Shown: positions 16,227 through 24,616 of the stretch, piece by piece
Numbering within the stretch: the first letter of the stretch is position 1
Layout of the letters: the number at the start of each line of letters is the position of its first letter
Program-made: the position numbers and the translations under genes
Notes under the pieces: generated by a model
The model's database searches: none
What the model was told of the DNA's origin: nothing
Seen by the model: only the letters and a program-made list of their open reading frames with translations
Assembly: GCF_900099815.1 (NCBI RefSeq)
Contig: NZ_FNCW01000006.1
Span: 186,001 to 250,000 of the forward strand
DNA length: 64,000 nt
Direction of reading: 5' to 3'
Origin: Psychroflexus sediminis
GTDB lineage: Bacteria > Bacteroidota > Bacteroidia > Flavobacteriales > Flavobacteriaceae

Positions 16227-17531
16227 TTACTTTTCAAAATCCTTTAAAGTACTTGTTATTATTTTTACACAATCCATCAATTGCTCTTCTGTAATCACTA
16301 GTGGTGGGGCAAAGCGAATGATATTACCGTGAGTAGGTTTAGCTAGTAATCCATTTTCTTTGAGGGCTACACAAATATCCCAGGCCGTTGAGCTTTCTTC
16401 AGAATCGTTGATAACTATTGCATTGAGCAAGCCTCTACCTCTTACGAGTTTGACGATGTTGTGATCTTCAATAAATTTATTCAATTCACTTCTGAAAAGA
16501 TCGCCAAGACGTCTCGCATTTTGTGCAAGTTTTTCATCTTTCACGACTTCTAAAGCTTCCATCGCTACAGCCGCAGCTACAGGATTTCCACCAAAAGTAG
16601 AACCATGTTGTCCTGGCTGTATGACTTTCATTACCTCATCATCTGCCAAAACTGCAGATACGGGGTAAGCTCCTCCAGAAAGTGCTTTACCTAAGATAAG
16701 CACATCTGGTCTAGAATAGGTTTCTTGACGCTCACAATGGCCCTGGCAATCGCATTTACCGCAAACCGCTAGCAAAGCACCCGTTCTGGCAATTCCGGTC
16801 TGGATCTCATCTGCCATAAAAAGCACATTGTATGCATTACAAAGTGATTTTACTTTAGGAATAAAATCATCATCAGGTGTGAATACACCAGCTTCTCCCT
16901 GGATAGGCTCAATTAAAGCCCCGGCAATGTTTTTATTTTCTTTTAAAACTTTTTCTAAAGCTTCAGCATCATTATAAGGTACTTTGATAAATCCTGGCGT
17001 ATAAGGACCAAAGTTTTTTCTAGCGCCTTCATCATTACTGAAAGAAATAATAGTTGTTGTTCTTCCGTGGAAGTTATTTTCAAAAACAATGATTTTAGCT
17101 TCAGTTTCAGGAATTCCTTTTTCTTCGTAAGCCCACTTTCTACAGATCTTGATAGCTGTTTCCACAGCCTCTGCTCCACTATTCATAGGAAGGAGCTTAT
17201 CAAACTTAAAGTACTCGGTCGCGTATTTTTCATATACACCTAATACATTATTGTGAAATGCCCTTGAGGTTAAGGAGATGGTTTTTGACTGTTCATGCAT
17301 TGCCTCGACAATCCTTGGATGGCAGTGACCTTGATTTACTGCAGAATAGGCCGATAGAAAATCATAGTATTTTTTTCCTTCAACATCCCATACATAAACG
17401 CCCTCTCCTTTCTTCAAAACTGCTGGTAAGGGGTGATAATTATGAGCTCCATGTTTATCTTCAAGATCGATGGCTTGTTGTGAGGATTTCACGTCTTCCA
17501 CTTTCATTTTATCTATTGTATCTACTGACAT
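16227..17531 (-). CDS. rocD: Ornithine--oxo-acid aminotransferase with a cysteine-rich loop
   Basis: A 434-residue class III PLP-dependent aminotransferase. NSGAEAVETAIKICRKW, the PLP aspartate in FMADEIQTG, the Schiff-base Lys282 in LGKALSGGAYP, and GSTFGGNP identify ornithine delta-aminotransferase, which converts ornithine and 2-oxoglutarate to glutamate semialdehyde and glutamate. Odd point: between RTGALLA and RPDVLIL, where most orthologues have a short plain loop, there is C257-x2-C260-x-C262-x3-C266 with His265 next to it, a possible metal site of four cysteines. It is the only obvious amino-acid catabolic gene here and is transcribed alone. Confidence 0.93.
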   Translation of the reverse strand: MSVDTIDKMKVEDVKSSQQAIDLEDKHGAHNYHPLPAVLKKGEGVYVWDVEGKKYYDFLSAYSAVNQGHCHPRIVEAMHEQSKTISLTSRAFHNNVLGVYEKYATEYFKFDKLLPMNSGAEAVETAIKICRKWAYEEKGIPETEAKIIVFENNFHGRTTTIISFSNDEGARKNFGPYTPGFIKVPYNDAEALEKVLKENKNIAGALIEPIQGEAGVFTPDDDFIPKVKSLCNAYNVLFMADEIQTGIARTGALLAVCGKCDCQGHCERQETYSRPDVLILGKALSGGAYPVSAVLADDEVMKVIQPGQHGSTFGGNPVAAAVAMEALEVVKDEKLAQNARRLGDLFRSELNKFIEDHNIVKLVRGRGLLNAIVINDSEESSTAWDICVALKENGLLAKPTHGNIIRFAPPLVITEEQLMDCVKIITSTLKDFEK

Positions 17532-17554
17532 AACTAATTTTTTAACGATTTTTA

Positions 17555-17562
17555 CAAAAATA
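17555..17562 (-). promoter_or_regulatory. -7 box upstream of rocD
   Basis: TATTTTTG on the minus strand, an exact TAnnTTTG match, lies 23 bases before the rocD ATG. Confidence 0.45.
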
Positions 17563-17676
17563 AGGATTTGAATGCCCTTTAAAAATTATTAACCAATCCT
17601 TAAGTCAATTTAGTTTCAATATAAATAAGTAGCTAGCTTTCAAAATACTAAACAGATAATTAAATATTTTGAAGGT

Positions 17677-17711
17677 TTGAAAGTTCTTATCCAAACATTG
17701 CTTTATTTTTG
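17677..17711 (+). promoter_or_regulatory. Promoter of rlmD with -7 box next to the start codon
   Basis: TATTTTTG (17704-17711) ends 4 bases before the ATG at 17716, and a TTG lies 24 bases further upstream (17677-17679). The transcript would be leaderless or nearly so. The box lies inside the upstream TTG extension of the frame, which argues against that longer start. Confidence 0.5.
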
Positions 17712-17715
17712 CCGC

Positions 17716-19131
17716 ATGGCGAGAAGAAAAAATACAAAAAAAACTTTCGAGAACGTAGAAGTCCTTGATGCGGGAAGTAAAGGGAAAGGAATAGGGAAAG
17801 CTAGTGATGGCAGGGTTTTAATCATTGACCAGGTTGTACCCGGTGATGTGGTGGACGTGACGACTTACAAAAAAAGAAAGTCTTACTATCAGGCAAAGCC
17901 TCTTCGTTTTGTAGAGTTATCTCCAAAGCGAACCGAACCTGTTTGTCAACATTTTGGAGTTTGTGGTGGTTGTAAATGGCAAAACATGGCTTACCAACAT
18001 CAGCTTTTTTATAAAGAAAAAGAAGTTCTTGAGAACCTAAAGCGTATAGGAAAAATCGACATTGTTGAAACTAAACCAATTCTTGGAAGCGAAGAAATTT
18101 ATTTCTACAGGAACAAAATGGAGTTTTCATTTAGCAATAGCCGATGGTTAACAGAATCTGAAATATCCAGCGGAATAGATATTCAAGATAAAAATGCACT
18201 GGGATTTCATATTCCAGGCATGTGGGATAAAATATTGAATATTGAAAAATGTCATTTGCAAGAAGATCCCAGCAATGACATCAGAAATAAAATAAGAGAT
18301 TTTGCGACTGAAAATGAGCTCGATTTTTTCAATCCCAGAGAGCAAACTGGACTGCTTAGAACTTTGATGATTCGAACCAGTTCTACCGGCGAATTCATGA
18401 TACTGATTCAATTTTATCAGGAAAACAAGGCTAAACGTGAGCTGTTACTGGATTACATCATTCAAGAATTCCCTGATGTTACTTCTCTTCAATATGTCAT
18501 CAACGAAAAAGGAAACGATACTATCTACGATCAAGAGGTGATTAACTATTTCGGTCGGGACTTCATTTATGAAGAGATGGAAGGCTTGAAGTTTAAGATC
18601 AATGCCAAATCATTCTACCAAACCAATTCGGAACAAGCTTACGAACTCTATAAAATCACCAGAGAATTCGCAGATTTAAGCGGTGATGAGCTAGTTTACG
18701 ATTTATATACAGGAACAGGAACTATCGCTCAATTTGTTGCCAAAAAAGCAAAGCATGTTGTAGGTATTGAAGCCATTCCAGAAGCCATTGAAGATGCCAA
18801 AGCCAATGCCAAACTGAATGGCATTGAAAATACTTCTTTTTTTGCCGGGGATATGAAAAAGATTTTTACCGCAGGATTTATTGCGGAACACGGTCAACCT
18901 GATGTTATTATCACAGACCCGCCAAGAGAAGGAATGCATAAGGAAGTGGTTGAGCAAATATTAAATGTTAGACCAAAACGAATCGTTTATGTAAGTTGTA
19001 ACTCCGCAACTCAAGCCCGGGATTTACAACTGATGGATGCGCATTATCAAGTAGAAAAAAGTCAGGCTGTAGACATGTTTCCACAAACCCACCACGTAGA
19101 AAATGTAGTGTGCTTAAGACTGAGAGAATGA
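17716..19131 (+). CDS. rlmD: 23S rRNA (uracil-5)-methyltransferase RlmD (RumA)
   Basis: A 471-residue enzyme from the ATG at 17716; a TTG 13 codons upstream is in frame but would translate the promoter. The N-terminal TRAM domain (residues 9-65) is followed by the [4Fe-4S] ligands C77, C83, C86 and C169 (QHFGVCGGCKWQ and IEKCHL). The SAM site YDLYTGTGTIAQFVA and the catalytic segment VIITDPPREGMHKEV complete the RumA pattern, with the nucleophile Cys428 in YVSCNS. It forms m5U1939-type methylation in 23S rRNA. The stop overlaps the start of the next gene in an ATGA, so translation of the DUF6452 lipoprotein is coupled to it. Confidence 0.93.
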   Translation: MARRKNTKKTFENVEVLDAGSKGKGIGKASDGRVLIIDQVVPGDVVDVTTYKKRKSYYQAKPLRFVELSPKRTEPVCQHFGVCGGCKWQNMAYQHQLFYKEKEVLENLKRIGKIDIVETKPILGSEEIYFYRNKMEFSFSNSRWLTESEISSGIDIQDKNALGFHIPGMWDKILNIEKCHLQEDPSNDIRNKIRDFATENELDFFNPREQTGLLRTLMIRTSSTGEFMILIQFYQENKAKRELLLDYIIQEFPDVTSLQYVINEKGNDTIYDQEVINYFGRDFIYEEMEGLKFKINAKSFYQTNSEQAYELYKITREFADLSGDELVYDLYTGTGTIAQFVAKKAKHVVGIEAIPEAIEDAKANAKLNGIENTSFFAGDMKKIFTAGFIAEHGQPDVIITDPPREGMHKEVVEQILNVRPKRIVYVSCNSATQARDLQLMDAHYQVEKSQAVDMFPQTHHVENVVCLRLRE

Positions 19132-19628
19132 AAAAAACACTGTTCACCAGTTTGGTTATTCTTTTTATACTTTCAATTTTCACCTCATGTGAAAGAGATG
19201 ATATCTGTGCTGAAAGTACGGAAACCACCCCTAAACTGGTTATTGATTTTTTTGACGTCAACAACCCCAGCAACCCAAGAAACGTCAGGAATTTAGCAGT
19301 TAGAGAAATTGAAAATGACACAGCTATCTTATTCAATTCAACATCTTCAATTGCAGTCCCTCTTAAAACAGATGCCAATGAAACCACCTATGTTTTTAAT
19401 TTGAATGCTTTATCCGAATCTGGAGGCTTAACCGATACACTCACTTTTTCTTATGACACCAGAGAATTGTATGTGAATAGAGCATGTGGTTTTAAAGTTA
19501 ACTTTATCGACTTTAGAGTAGAGATTCAAAACAAAGAAACCAACCCGGAAAACTGGATAAGAGATATCCAAGTTAGAGAAAATAGTATTGAAAATGAATT
19601 TGAGACTCACCTGTATATTTTTTATTAG
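19128..19628 (+). CDS. DUF6452 family lipoprotein
   Basis: A 166-residue lipoprotein from the ATG that overlaps the rlmD stop. The signal peptide MKKTLFTSLVILFILSIFTSC ends at a lipobox cysteine, followed by ERDDIC, which opens the DUF6452 family. The mature domain is predicted to be beta-rich (TPKLVIDFFDVNNP, TYVFNLNALSESGG). The cysteine pair in RDDIC and RACGFKV could form a disulfide. Its 3' end overlaps the next gene, so three reading frames are chained from rlmD onward. The function is unknown; attachment to the outer membrane is expected for a Bacteroidota lipoprotein. Confidence 0.85.
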   Translation: MKKTLFTSLVILFILSIFTSCERDDICAESTETTPKLVIDFFDVNNPSNPRNVRNLAVREIENDTAILFNSTSSIAVPLKTDANETTYVFNLNALSESGGLTDTLTFSYDTRELYVNRACGFKVNFIDFRVEIQNKETNPENWIRDIQVRENSIENEFETHLYIFY

Positions 19629-20340
19629 TTTTTTTTTGATGCTTTTTTCTAGTGAATCTATCGCACAGGATAAAACAGATGTAGAATACGAACAAATCAC
19701 CGATTCTATCTTTTTTAAAGATAAGTATGGGCTTACAGTGAGTTTGGATCTCAGCAGAATTGGAAAAAGCTTATGGGAAACCGGGTACCAGGGGATTGAA
19801 ATTGGTGCTGACTATAGATTTTCTGAAGACCTTTATCTTGCTGGTGAACTCGGAAACGAAAAATCGGTCTACAACGAGGAGAATATTTTTAACGAGACAG
19901 ATGGCAGTTATATTAAACTGGGGGCCAATTATAATTTATACGATAACTGGATAGGAATGCAAAATTTGATATATGTTGGTATGCGTTATGGTTTTGCCAC
20001 CTATTCTCAAAATTTAAAAAGTTATAGAATTTATACTACAGATAACTACTTTCAACCAGACATAAGAGATGTTGATAGAACTTTCAGCAACCTTACGGCA
20101 AGCTGGATAGAGCTACAGGCCGGGATCAGGGTAAATATATTTGGTAATTTTTATCTCGGTGCTCATCTACAACTAAAAACTATGCTTAGTTCTTCAACTA
20201 TACCAAACTTCGATAATTTATATGTTCCCGGGTTCCATAGAACTTTCGACTATTCGAGTATCGGCGCAGGATGGGGTTATTCAATAAGCTATCTCATTCC
20301 TCTGCATACAAAAACAAAAAGACAAGCAGTTAGAAATTAG
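19594..20340 (+). CDS. DUF6048 family outer-membrane protein
   Basis: A 248-residue protein with signal peptide MNLRLTCIFFISFFLMLFSSESIAQ. The rest alternates in strands (GIEIGADYRFSEDLYLAGELG, SYIKLGANYNLYDNW, LIYVGMRYGFATYSQ, ASWIELQAGIRVNIFGNFYLGAHL) and reads as a small eight- to ten-stranded outer-membrane barrel of the DUF6048 family. I chose the ATG at 19594 over the TTG two codons earlier. The start lies 35 bases inside the DUF6452 gene, so the two are coupled. Together they suggest a lipoprotein-barrel pair in the outer membrane, although nothing explains why they follow an rRNA methyltransferase. Confidence 0.85.
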   Translation: MNLRLTCIFFISFFLMLFSSESIAQDKTDVEYEQITDSIFFKDKYGLTVSLDLSRIGKSLWETGYQGIEIGADYRFSEDLYLAGELGNEKSVYNEENIFNETDGSYIKLGANYNLYDNWIGMQNLIYVGMRYGFATYSQNLKSYRIYTTDNYFQPDIRDVDRTFSNLTASWIELQAGIRVNIFGNFYLGAHLQLKTMLSSSTIPNFDNLYVPGFHRTFDYSSIGAGWGYSISYLIPLHTKTKRQAVRN

Positions 20341-20341
20341 C

Positions 20342-21496
20342 CTACTGCTTTGCTGCTTTTTTGGAACCTTCATAGATTTGATAATTCAATAATCTGGATT
20401 CTAATTTTGCATTAAATAATTTGATTTTTCGTGAAGGCCTGAGACCGACATGTTTTATAGCCTCAAGATCTGCGACAATAAACCAAGCAGATGTGCCTGG
20501 ATAATTTCGCTTTAACGTATCTCCAATTTTAGAATAAAATTCAGGAATATCCACATCCAATCTCACACCATACGGAGGATTGAACACCATATGCAAATGA
20601 CGCTCTGAAGTTTTAAAGGATTCGAAAAAATCCTGACGCTCCACCTTGATGAAATCAGAAAGATTTGCATTTTCTATGTTTTGAGTAGCTTTTTCAATAG
20701 CTGAAGGGGCCTTATCGTAACCCTTAATATCGAAGTCAAAAGATCTTACTTTCTTTAAAGTTGAGTCTTTGATAATCTGAAACAGGTTTTCATCAAAATC
20801 TTCCCATTTCTGAAAGGCGAAATGCTCACGATTTATGTTGGGTGGAATATTGCAGGCGATCATCGCCGCTTCAATAAGCAAAGTTCCACTGCCACACATT
20901 GGGTCCAGAAAATCGCATTGTCCAGACCAACCAGATTTCAAAAGCAGTCCAGCCGCTAAAACTTCATTGATTGGAGCAATATTGGTCGCCGTTTTATAAC
21001 CTCTTTTGAAAAGCGGCTCCCCCGAAGTGTTTAAACTGATTTCGCAGTTTTCCCTGTCGATATGAACACTCACCTGGCAGTCTGGTCTGTCGGTATCGAT
21101 ATTGGGTCTGGTCTCAAATTTATCTCTAAACCTGTCTACAATAGCATCTTTAGTTCTAAAAACAACATATCTGGAATGGGTGAAAATTTCAGAGTTCACA
21201 GTAGACTCTACCGCAAAAGTTCCGTTTTTATCAATCAGATTTTCCCAGGCAAAGGCATTGATTTTATTATAAAAATCATCTTCATTACGGATTTTAAAAC
21301 TGAAAATGGGTTTTAGAATGCTAATTGCTGTTCTCAAACTAAGATTGGCTTTATACATAAATCCAAGATCCCCGACAAAGGAGACGTGTCTTACCCCTTT
21401 ATGGATGTCCATAGCTCCAAGTTCCCTCAGTTCTTTAGCGAGTTCGTCTTCAAATTCATAAAGACACTTCGCAATCATTTTGAAATTATTTTCCAT
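20342..21496 (-). CDS. THUMP-domain class I RNA methyltransferase (RlmL/YpsC-like)
   Basis: A 384-residue enzyme. The THUMP domain covers about residues 40-160 (FMYKANLSLRTAISILKPIF and VSVHIDRENCEISLNTSG), and the methyltransferase domain has DPMCGSGTLLIEAAMIA as motif I and FNPPYGVRL as the N6-adenine/N2-guanine type motif IV. This is the RlmL N-terminal/YpsC class, which makes m2G in 23S rRNA. Its length matches the single-domain form rather than the fused RlmKL. It converges with the DUF6048 gene with one base between, and it is divergent from a ZIP transporter through back-to-back promoter boxes. Confidence 0.9.
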   Translation of the reverse strand: MENNFKMIAKCLYEFEDELAKELRELGAMDIHKGVRHVSFVGDLGFMYKANLSLRTAISILKPIFSFKIRNEDDFYNKINAFAWENLIDKNGTFAVESTVNSEIFTHSRYVVFRTKDAIVDRFRDKFETRPNIDTDRPDCQVSVHIDRENCEISLNTSGEPLFKRGYKTATNIAPINEVLAAGLLLKSGWSGQCDFLDPMCGSGTLLIEAAMIACNIPPNINREHFAFQKWEDFDENLFQIIKDSTLKKVRSFDFDIKGYDKAPSAIEKATQNIENANLSDFIKVERQDFFESFKTSERHLHMVFNPPYGVRLDVDIPEFYSKIGDTLKRNYPGTSAWFIVADLEAIKHVGLRPSRKIKLFNAKLESRLLNYQIYEGSKKAAKQ

Positions 21497-21513
21497 AAAG
21501 AAGATATTTTGGA

Positions 21514-21538
21514 GTGCAAAAATACATTAATTTTGCAC
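21514..21538. promoter_or_regulatory. Palindromic divergent promoter region between THUMP MTase and ZIP genes
   Basis: GTGCAAAA (21514-21521) faces TTTTGCAC (21531-21538), a 25-base imperfect palindrome. Its arms are themselves -7 boxes: TATTTTTG on the minus strand (21517-21524) and TAATTTTG on the plus strand (21528-21535). A further TATTTTTG on the plus strand lies at 21542-21549. Two polymerases could not occupy both at once. It may also be an operator, but no regulator gene is near. Confidence 0.4.
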
Positions 21539-21591
21539 CTTTATTTTTGAGAACCAGATTTAAGTTTTCAAAATAGAATTAAACCAATCCT

Positions 21592-22257
21592 ATGAATTTA
21601 CTTTTACCCATACTTGCAGTGCTTATAGGTTTTGGAATCTCATATTTCCTACATCGGAAATCAACAACAATCAACCTGTTACTTGCCTTCAGCGGATCGT
21701 TTTTATTATCGGTTACTGTTTTAGAGTTTCTACCCGATATCTATAATTCTGGGGTCAGTTCAATTGGAGTTTTTATTTTAGGTGGTATTTTGCTTCAAAT
21801 CATTTTAGAATATTTGTCAGGCGGTGCAGAACACGGGCATTTCCATCTTTCAAAAGAAAAGAAAAGCTTTCCCTTTGTACTCTTTATCAGTTTATCGATC
21901 CACGCCTTTTTGGAAGGCATTCCTCTTCATGGCAACGCGCATTTGCTATATGCCGTCATTGTCCATAAAGTTCCTATCGCCATTATTATAGCCTCATTTT
22001 TGTTCAACACCAACTTGTCTAAACTCAAAATTGCTGTCTTTCTTATCCTGTTTGCATTGATGACGCCTCTGGGAAGTTTTGTCCAGAACAACACCAGTTT
22101 ACTCGATGAAATCAGCATTTACCTGGACGCCATAGTTATCGGTATTTTTTTACACGTGTCGACCACCATTTTATTTGAATCTTCTAAAGATCACAAATTC
22201 AATATTTACAAATTTGGAATTATTGTTTTTGGGATAGTTTTGGCGTTGGTACTATAA
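21592..22257 (+). CDS. ZIP family metal transporter
   Basis: A 221-residue protein with seven to eight hydrophobic helices. The metal-binding helices of ZIP carriers are evident: HAFLEGIPLHG in helix IV and HKVPIAIIIASFL in helix V, with the His-x3-Glu and His-x2-Pro positions that bind zinc, and LEYLSGGAEHGHFH as a histidine-rich loop between helices III and IV. These transporters import divalent metals, mostly zinc or iron. It is monocistronic. The palindrome at 21514 could be its regulatory site, but a Zur or Fur box is not clearly recognisable. Confidence 0.87.
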   Translation: MNLLLPILAVLIGFGISYFLHRKSTTINLLLAFSGSFLLSVTVLEFLPDIYNSGVSSIGVFILGGILLQIILEYLSGGAEHGHFHLSKEKKSFPFVLFISLSIHAFLEGIPLHGNAHLLYAVIVHKVPIAIIIASFLFNTNLSKLKIAVFLILFALMTPLGSFVQNNTSLLDEISIYLDAIVIGIFLHVSTTILFESSKDHKFNIYKFGIIVFGIVLALVL

Positions 22258-22337
22258 ATAAGACTGATGTTTTAAGTGCAGAATTTGTGGATTATTCTTA
22301 ATTTAGCGCTTTTAGAAATCTTAGCAAAAAAAATATT

Positions 22338-23729
22338 ATGAGTAAATATGATGTTATAGTTTTAGGAAGTGGTCCAGGCGGGTATGTTACGGCGATCCGA
22401 GCATCTCAGCTTGGTCTTAAAACAGCCGTTATTGAAAAAGAAAGCTTGGGTGGTGTTTGCCTTAACTGGGGATGTATTCCTACAAAAGCTTTACTAAAAA
22501 GTGCACAGGTTTTTCAATATTTAAACCATGCTGAAGATTACGGTCTTAAAGTTGATAATCCAGATAAAGATTTTACTAAAGTCGTCAAACGCAGTAGAGA
22601 TATTGCTGAAGGAATGAGTAAGGGGGTTCAGTTCCTGATGAAAAAAAACAAGATTGATGTCATCATGGGCCATGGAACGCTCAAAAAAGGAAAGAAAGTT
22701 TCAGTAAAAGATGATAAAGATAAAACCACCGAATACGAAGCAGATCATATAATCATTGCCACTGGAGCGCATTCCAGAGAATTGCCAAATTTACCCCAGG
22801 ATGGTAAGAAAGTGATAGGCTATAGAAAAGCTATGACCTTGGACAAGCAGCCGGAATCTATGATTGTTGTTGGATCTGGCGCCATAGGCTCAGAGTTTGC
22901 CAGTTTTTATAATGATATGGGAACCAAAGTCACTTTGGTAGAATATTTACCAAATATTGTTCCCCTGGAAGACGAAGAAGTTTCCAAACAGTTTGAAAAA
23001 ATATACAAGAAGAAAGGTATCAAAGTCATGACCAATTCTTCAGTAGAAAGTGTAGATACTTCCGGTAAAAAGGTAAAAGCGAAGGTTAAGACCAAAAAAG
23101 GGGAAGAAACTCTCGAAGCTGATATTGTTTTATCTGCCGTTGGAATCAAAACGCATATTGAAAACATTGGCTTGGAAGATGTTGGGATCAAAACCGATAA
23201 AGATAAAATTACTGTAAACGATTTTTACCAAACCAATGTTCCGGGGTATTATGCCATTGGAGATGTAACTCCTGGTCCAGCGCTCGCTCATGTTGCTTCT
23301 GCAGAAGGTATTATTTGTGTAGAAAAAATTGCAGGGGAAAAGGTTGAAGCCTTAGATTATAGCAATATTCCAGGCTGTACATATTCTAGTCCAGAAATCG
23401 CTAGTGTTGGTATGACAGAAAAGCAGGCAAAAGAAGCAGGATATGAGATAAAAGTTGGAAAATTCCCATTCTCAGCTTCTGGAAAAGCAAGTGCTTCTGG
23501 TGCTAAAGATGGTTTTGTTAAAGTTATTTTTGACGCCAAATACGGAGAATGGTTAGGTTGTCATATGATTGGTGCCGGAGTTACCGATATGATTGCTGAA
23601 GCTGTTTTAGGCAGAAAACTGGAAACTACTGGCCATGAAGTTTTAAAAGCTGTTCACCCACATCCCACTATGAGTGAGGCTGTAATGGAAGCAACAGCCG
23701 CTGCTTATGACGAAGTAATCCATTTATAA
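22338..23729 (+). CDS. lpdA: Dihydrolipoyl dehydrogenase (E3)
   Basis: A 463-residue flavoprotein disulfide reductase. The FAD motif GSGPGGYVTAIRA (residues 10-22), the redox disulfide GGVCLNWGCIPTKA with Cys41 and Cys46, the NAD motif VVGSGAIGSEFASFY, YYAIGDV and the C-terminal catalytic His-Glu in AVHPHPTMSEAVME are all present. It reoxidises dihydrolipoamide in pyruvate and 2-oxoglutarate dehydrogenases and the glycine cleavage system. No E1 or E2 genes adjoin. A perfect 13-bp terminator hairpin follows. Confidence 0.95.
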   Translation: MSKYDVIVLGSGPGGYVTAIRASQLGLKTAVIEKESLGGVCLNWGCIPTKALLKSAQVFQYLNHAEDYGLKVDNPDKDFTKVVKRSRDIAEGMSKGVQFLMKKNKIDVIMGHGTLKKGKKVSVKDDKDKTTEYEADHIIIATGAHSRELPNLPQDGKKVIGYRKAMTLDKQPESMIVVGSGAIGSEFASFYNDMGTKVTLVEYLPNIVPLEDEEVSKQFEKIYKKKGIKVMTNSSVESVDTSGKKVKAKVKTKKGEETLEADIVLSAVGIKTHIENIGLEDVGIKTDKDKITVNDFYQTNVPGYYAIGDVTPGPALAHVASAEGIICVEKIAGEKVEALDYSNIPGCTYSSPEIASVGMTEKQAKEAGYEIKVGKFPFSASGKASASGAKDGFVKVIFDAKYGEWLGCHMIGAGVTDMIAEAVLGRKLETTGHEVLKAVHPHPTMSEAVMEATAAAYDEVIHL

Positions 23730-23751
23730 TATGATGGTTTTATAAATATTT

Positions 23752-23786
23752 AAAGCTTCTGAAAGTCAATTTTCAGAAGCTTTTTT
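23752..23786 (+). terminator. Intrinsic terminator after lpdA
   Basis: AAAGCTTCTGAAA pairs perfectly with TTTCAGAAGCTTT over a short loop, then a run of T's. It ends just before the SpoU methyltransferase gene. Confidence 0.88.
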
Positions 23787-23797
23787 AGCTTTTAATT

Positions 23798-24589
23798 ATG
23801 AGGAAATACATTTCAAGCAATAACAATCCGCTCATCAAGCATTTGCTTCTACTTCAAAAAAAATCTAAACTAAGAAAAAAGCATAATGAATTTATCATTG
23901 AGGGTGCTCAAGAACTCCGTTTTGCCATTGAAGCTAACTACACCTTAAAGCAAGTTTTGGTTTGTCTTGATATTTTTGACAACGAGATTTCTCTGGAAAA
24001 TTTAGATAGTGAAGTTTTAGAGGTTTCCAAAACCGTGTTTGACAAAATTGCTTACCGATCTTCAACTGGAGGAATTATGGCGATTGCATCTTCACCAGAA
24101 CTCACTCTCGAAAAATTAAAATTTGACACTAAATCTCCTTTAATTTTAGTAGCGGAAGCTCCTGAAAAACCTGGAAATATAGGCGCCTTGTTAAGAACTT
24201 GTGATGCCGCATGTCTGGATGCTGTAATCATTGCTAATCCCAGAACAGACCTTTTTAACCCTAATATTATTCGTTCCAGTGTAGGAACTATTTTTACAAA
24301 TACTATCGCAACGGGAACAACTTCAGAAATAATTGATTACCTTAAAAAAAATAATATTCAGATTTTTGCAGCTGCACTTCAAGATTCCAGTTCGTATCTC
24401 GATGAAAGCTTTAAAGAGTCAACAGCCATAGTTCTAGGCACAGAACATGAAGGCTTATCTGAAACCTGGAGAGCTGAAGCTCATAAAATTGTAAAAATCC
24501 CCATGGAAGGCAAAGTAGACTCACTCAATGTGTCTGTCTCTGCTGCAATTCTTATTTTTGAAGCTAAACGGCAACGATTAAATATTTAA
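23798..24589 (+). CDS. SpoU/TrmH family RNA 2'-O-methyltransferase
   Basis: A 263-residue SPOUT enzyme. An N-terminal substrate-binding domain (KHLLLLQKKSKLRKKHNEFIIEGAQE) leads into the trefoil-knot domain: EAPEKPGNIGALLRTCDAA (motif 1), GTEHEGLSETW (motif 2) and IPMEGKVDSLNVSVSAAILIFE (motif 3), the last with the conserved Asn and Ser. This is the TrmH/RlmB type, which 2'-O-methylates a ribose in 23S rRNA or tRNA. RlmB is the closest guess, but the exact site cannot be read from sequence. The M23 peptidase gene follows on the same strand without a terminator. Confidence 0.9.
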   Translation: MRKYISSNNNPLIKHLLLLQKKSKLRKKHNEFIIEGAQELRFAIEANYTLKQVLVCLDIFDNEISLENLDSEVLEVSKTVFDKIAYRSSTGGIMAIASSPELTLEKLKFDTKSPLILVAEAPEKPGNIGALLRTCDAACLDAVIIANPRTDLFNPNIIRSSVGTIFTNTIATGTTSEIIDYLKKNNIQIFAAALQDSSSYLDESFKESTAIVLGTEHEGLSETWRAEAHKIVKIPMEGKVDSLNVSVSAAILIFEAKRQRLNI

Positions 24590-24616
24590 TTCATTTTGTT
24601 TAAAATTTTCCATTAT

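Noticed and set aside
17677-17715. Thirteen-codon N-terminal extension of RlmD from a TTG
   Set aside because: The extension covers a -7 promoter box and has no similarity to family N-termini.
18968-19387. 139-residue minus-strand open frame across the rlmD/DUF6452 junction
   Set aside because: It is antisense to two well-supported overlapping genes and shows no recognisable domain.
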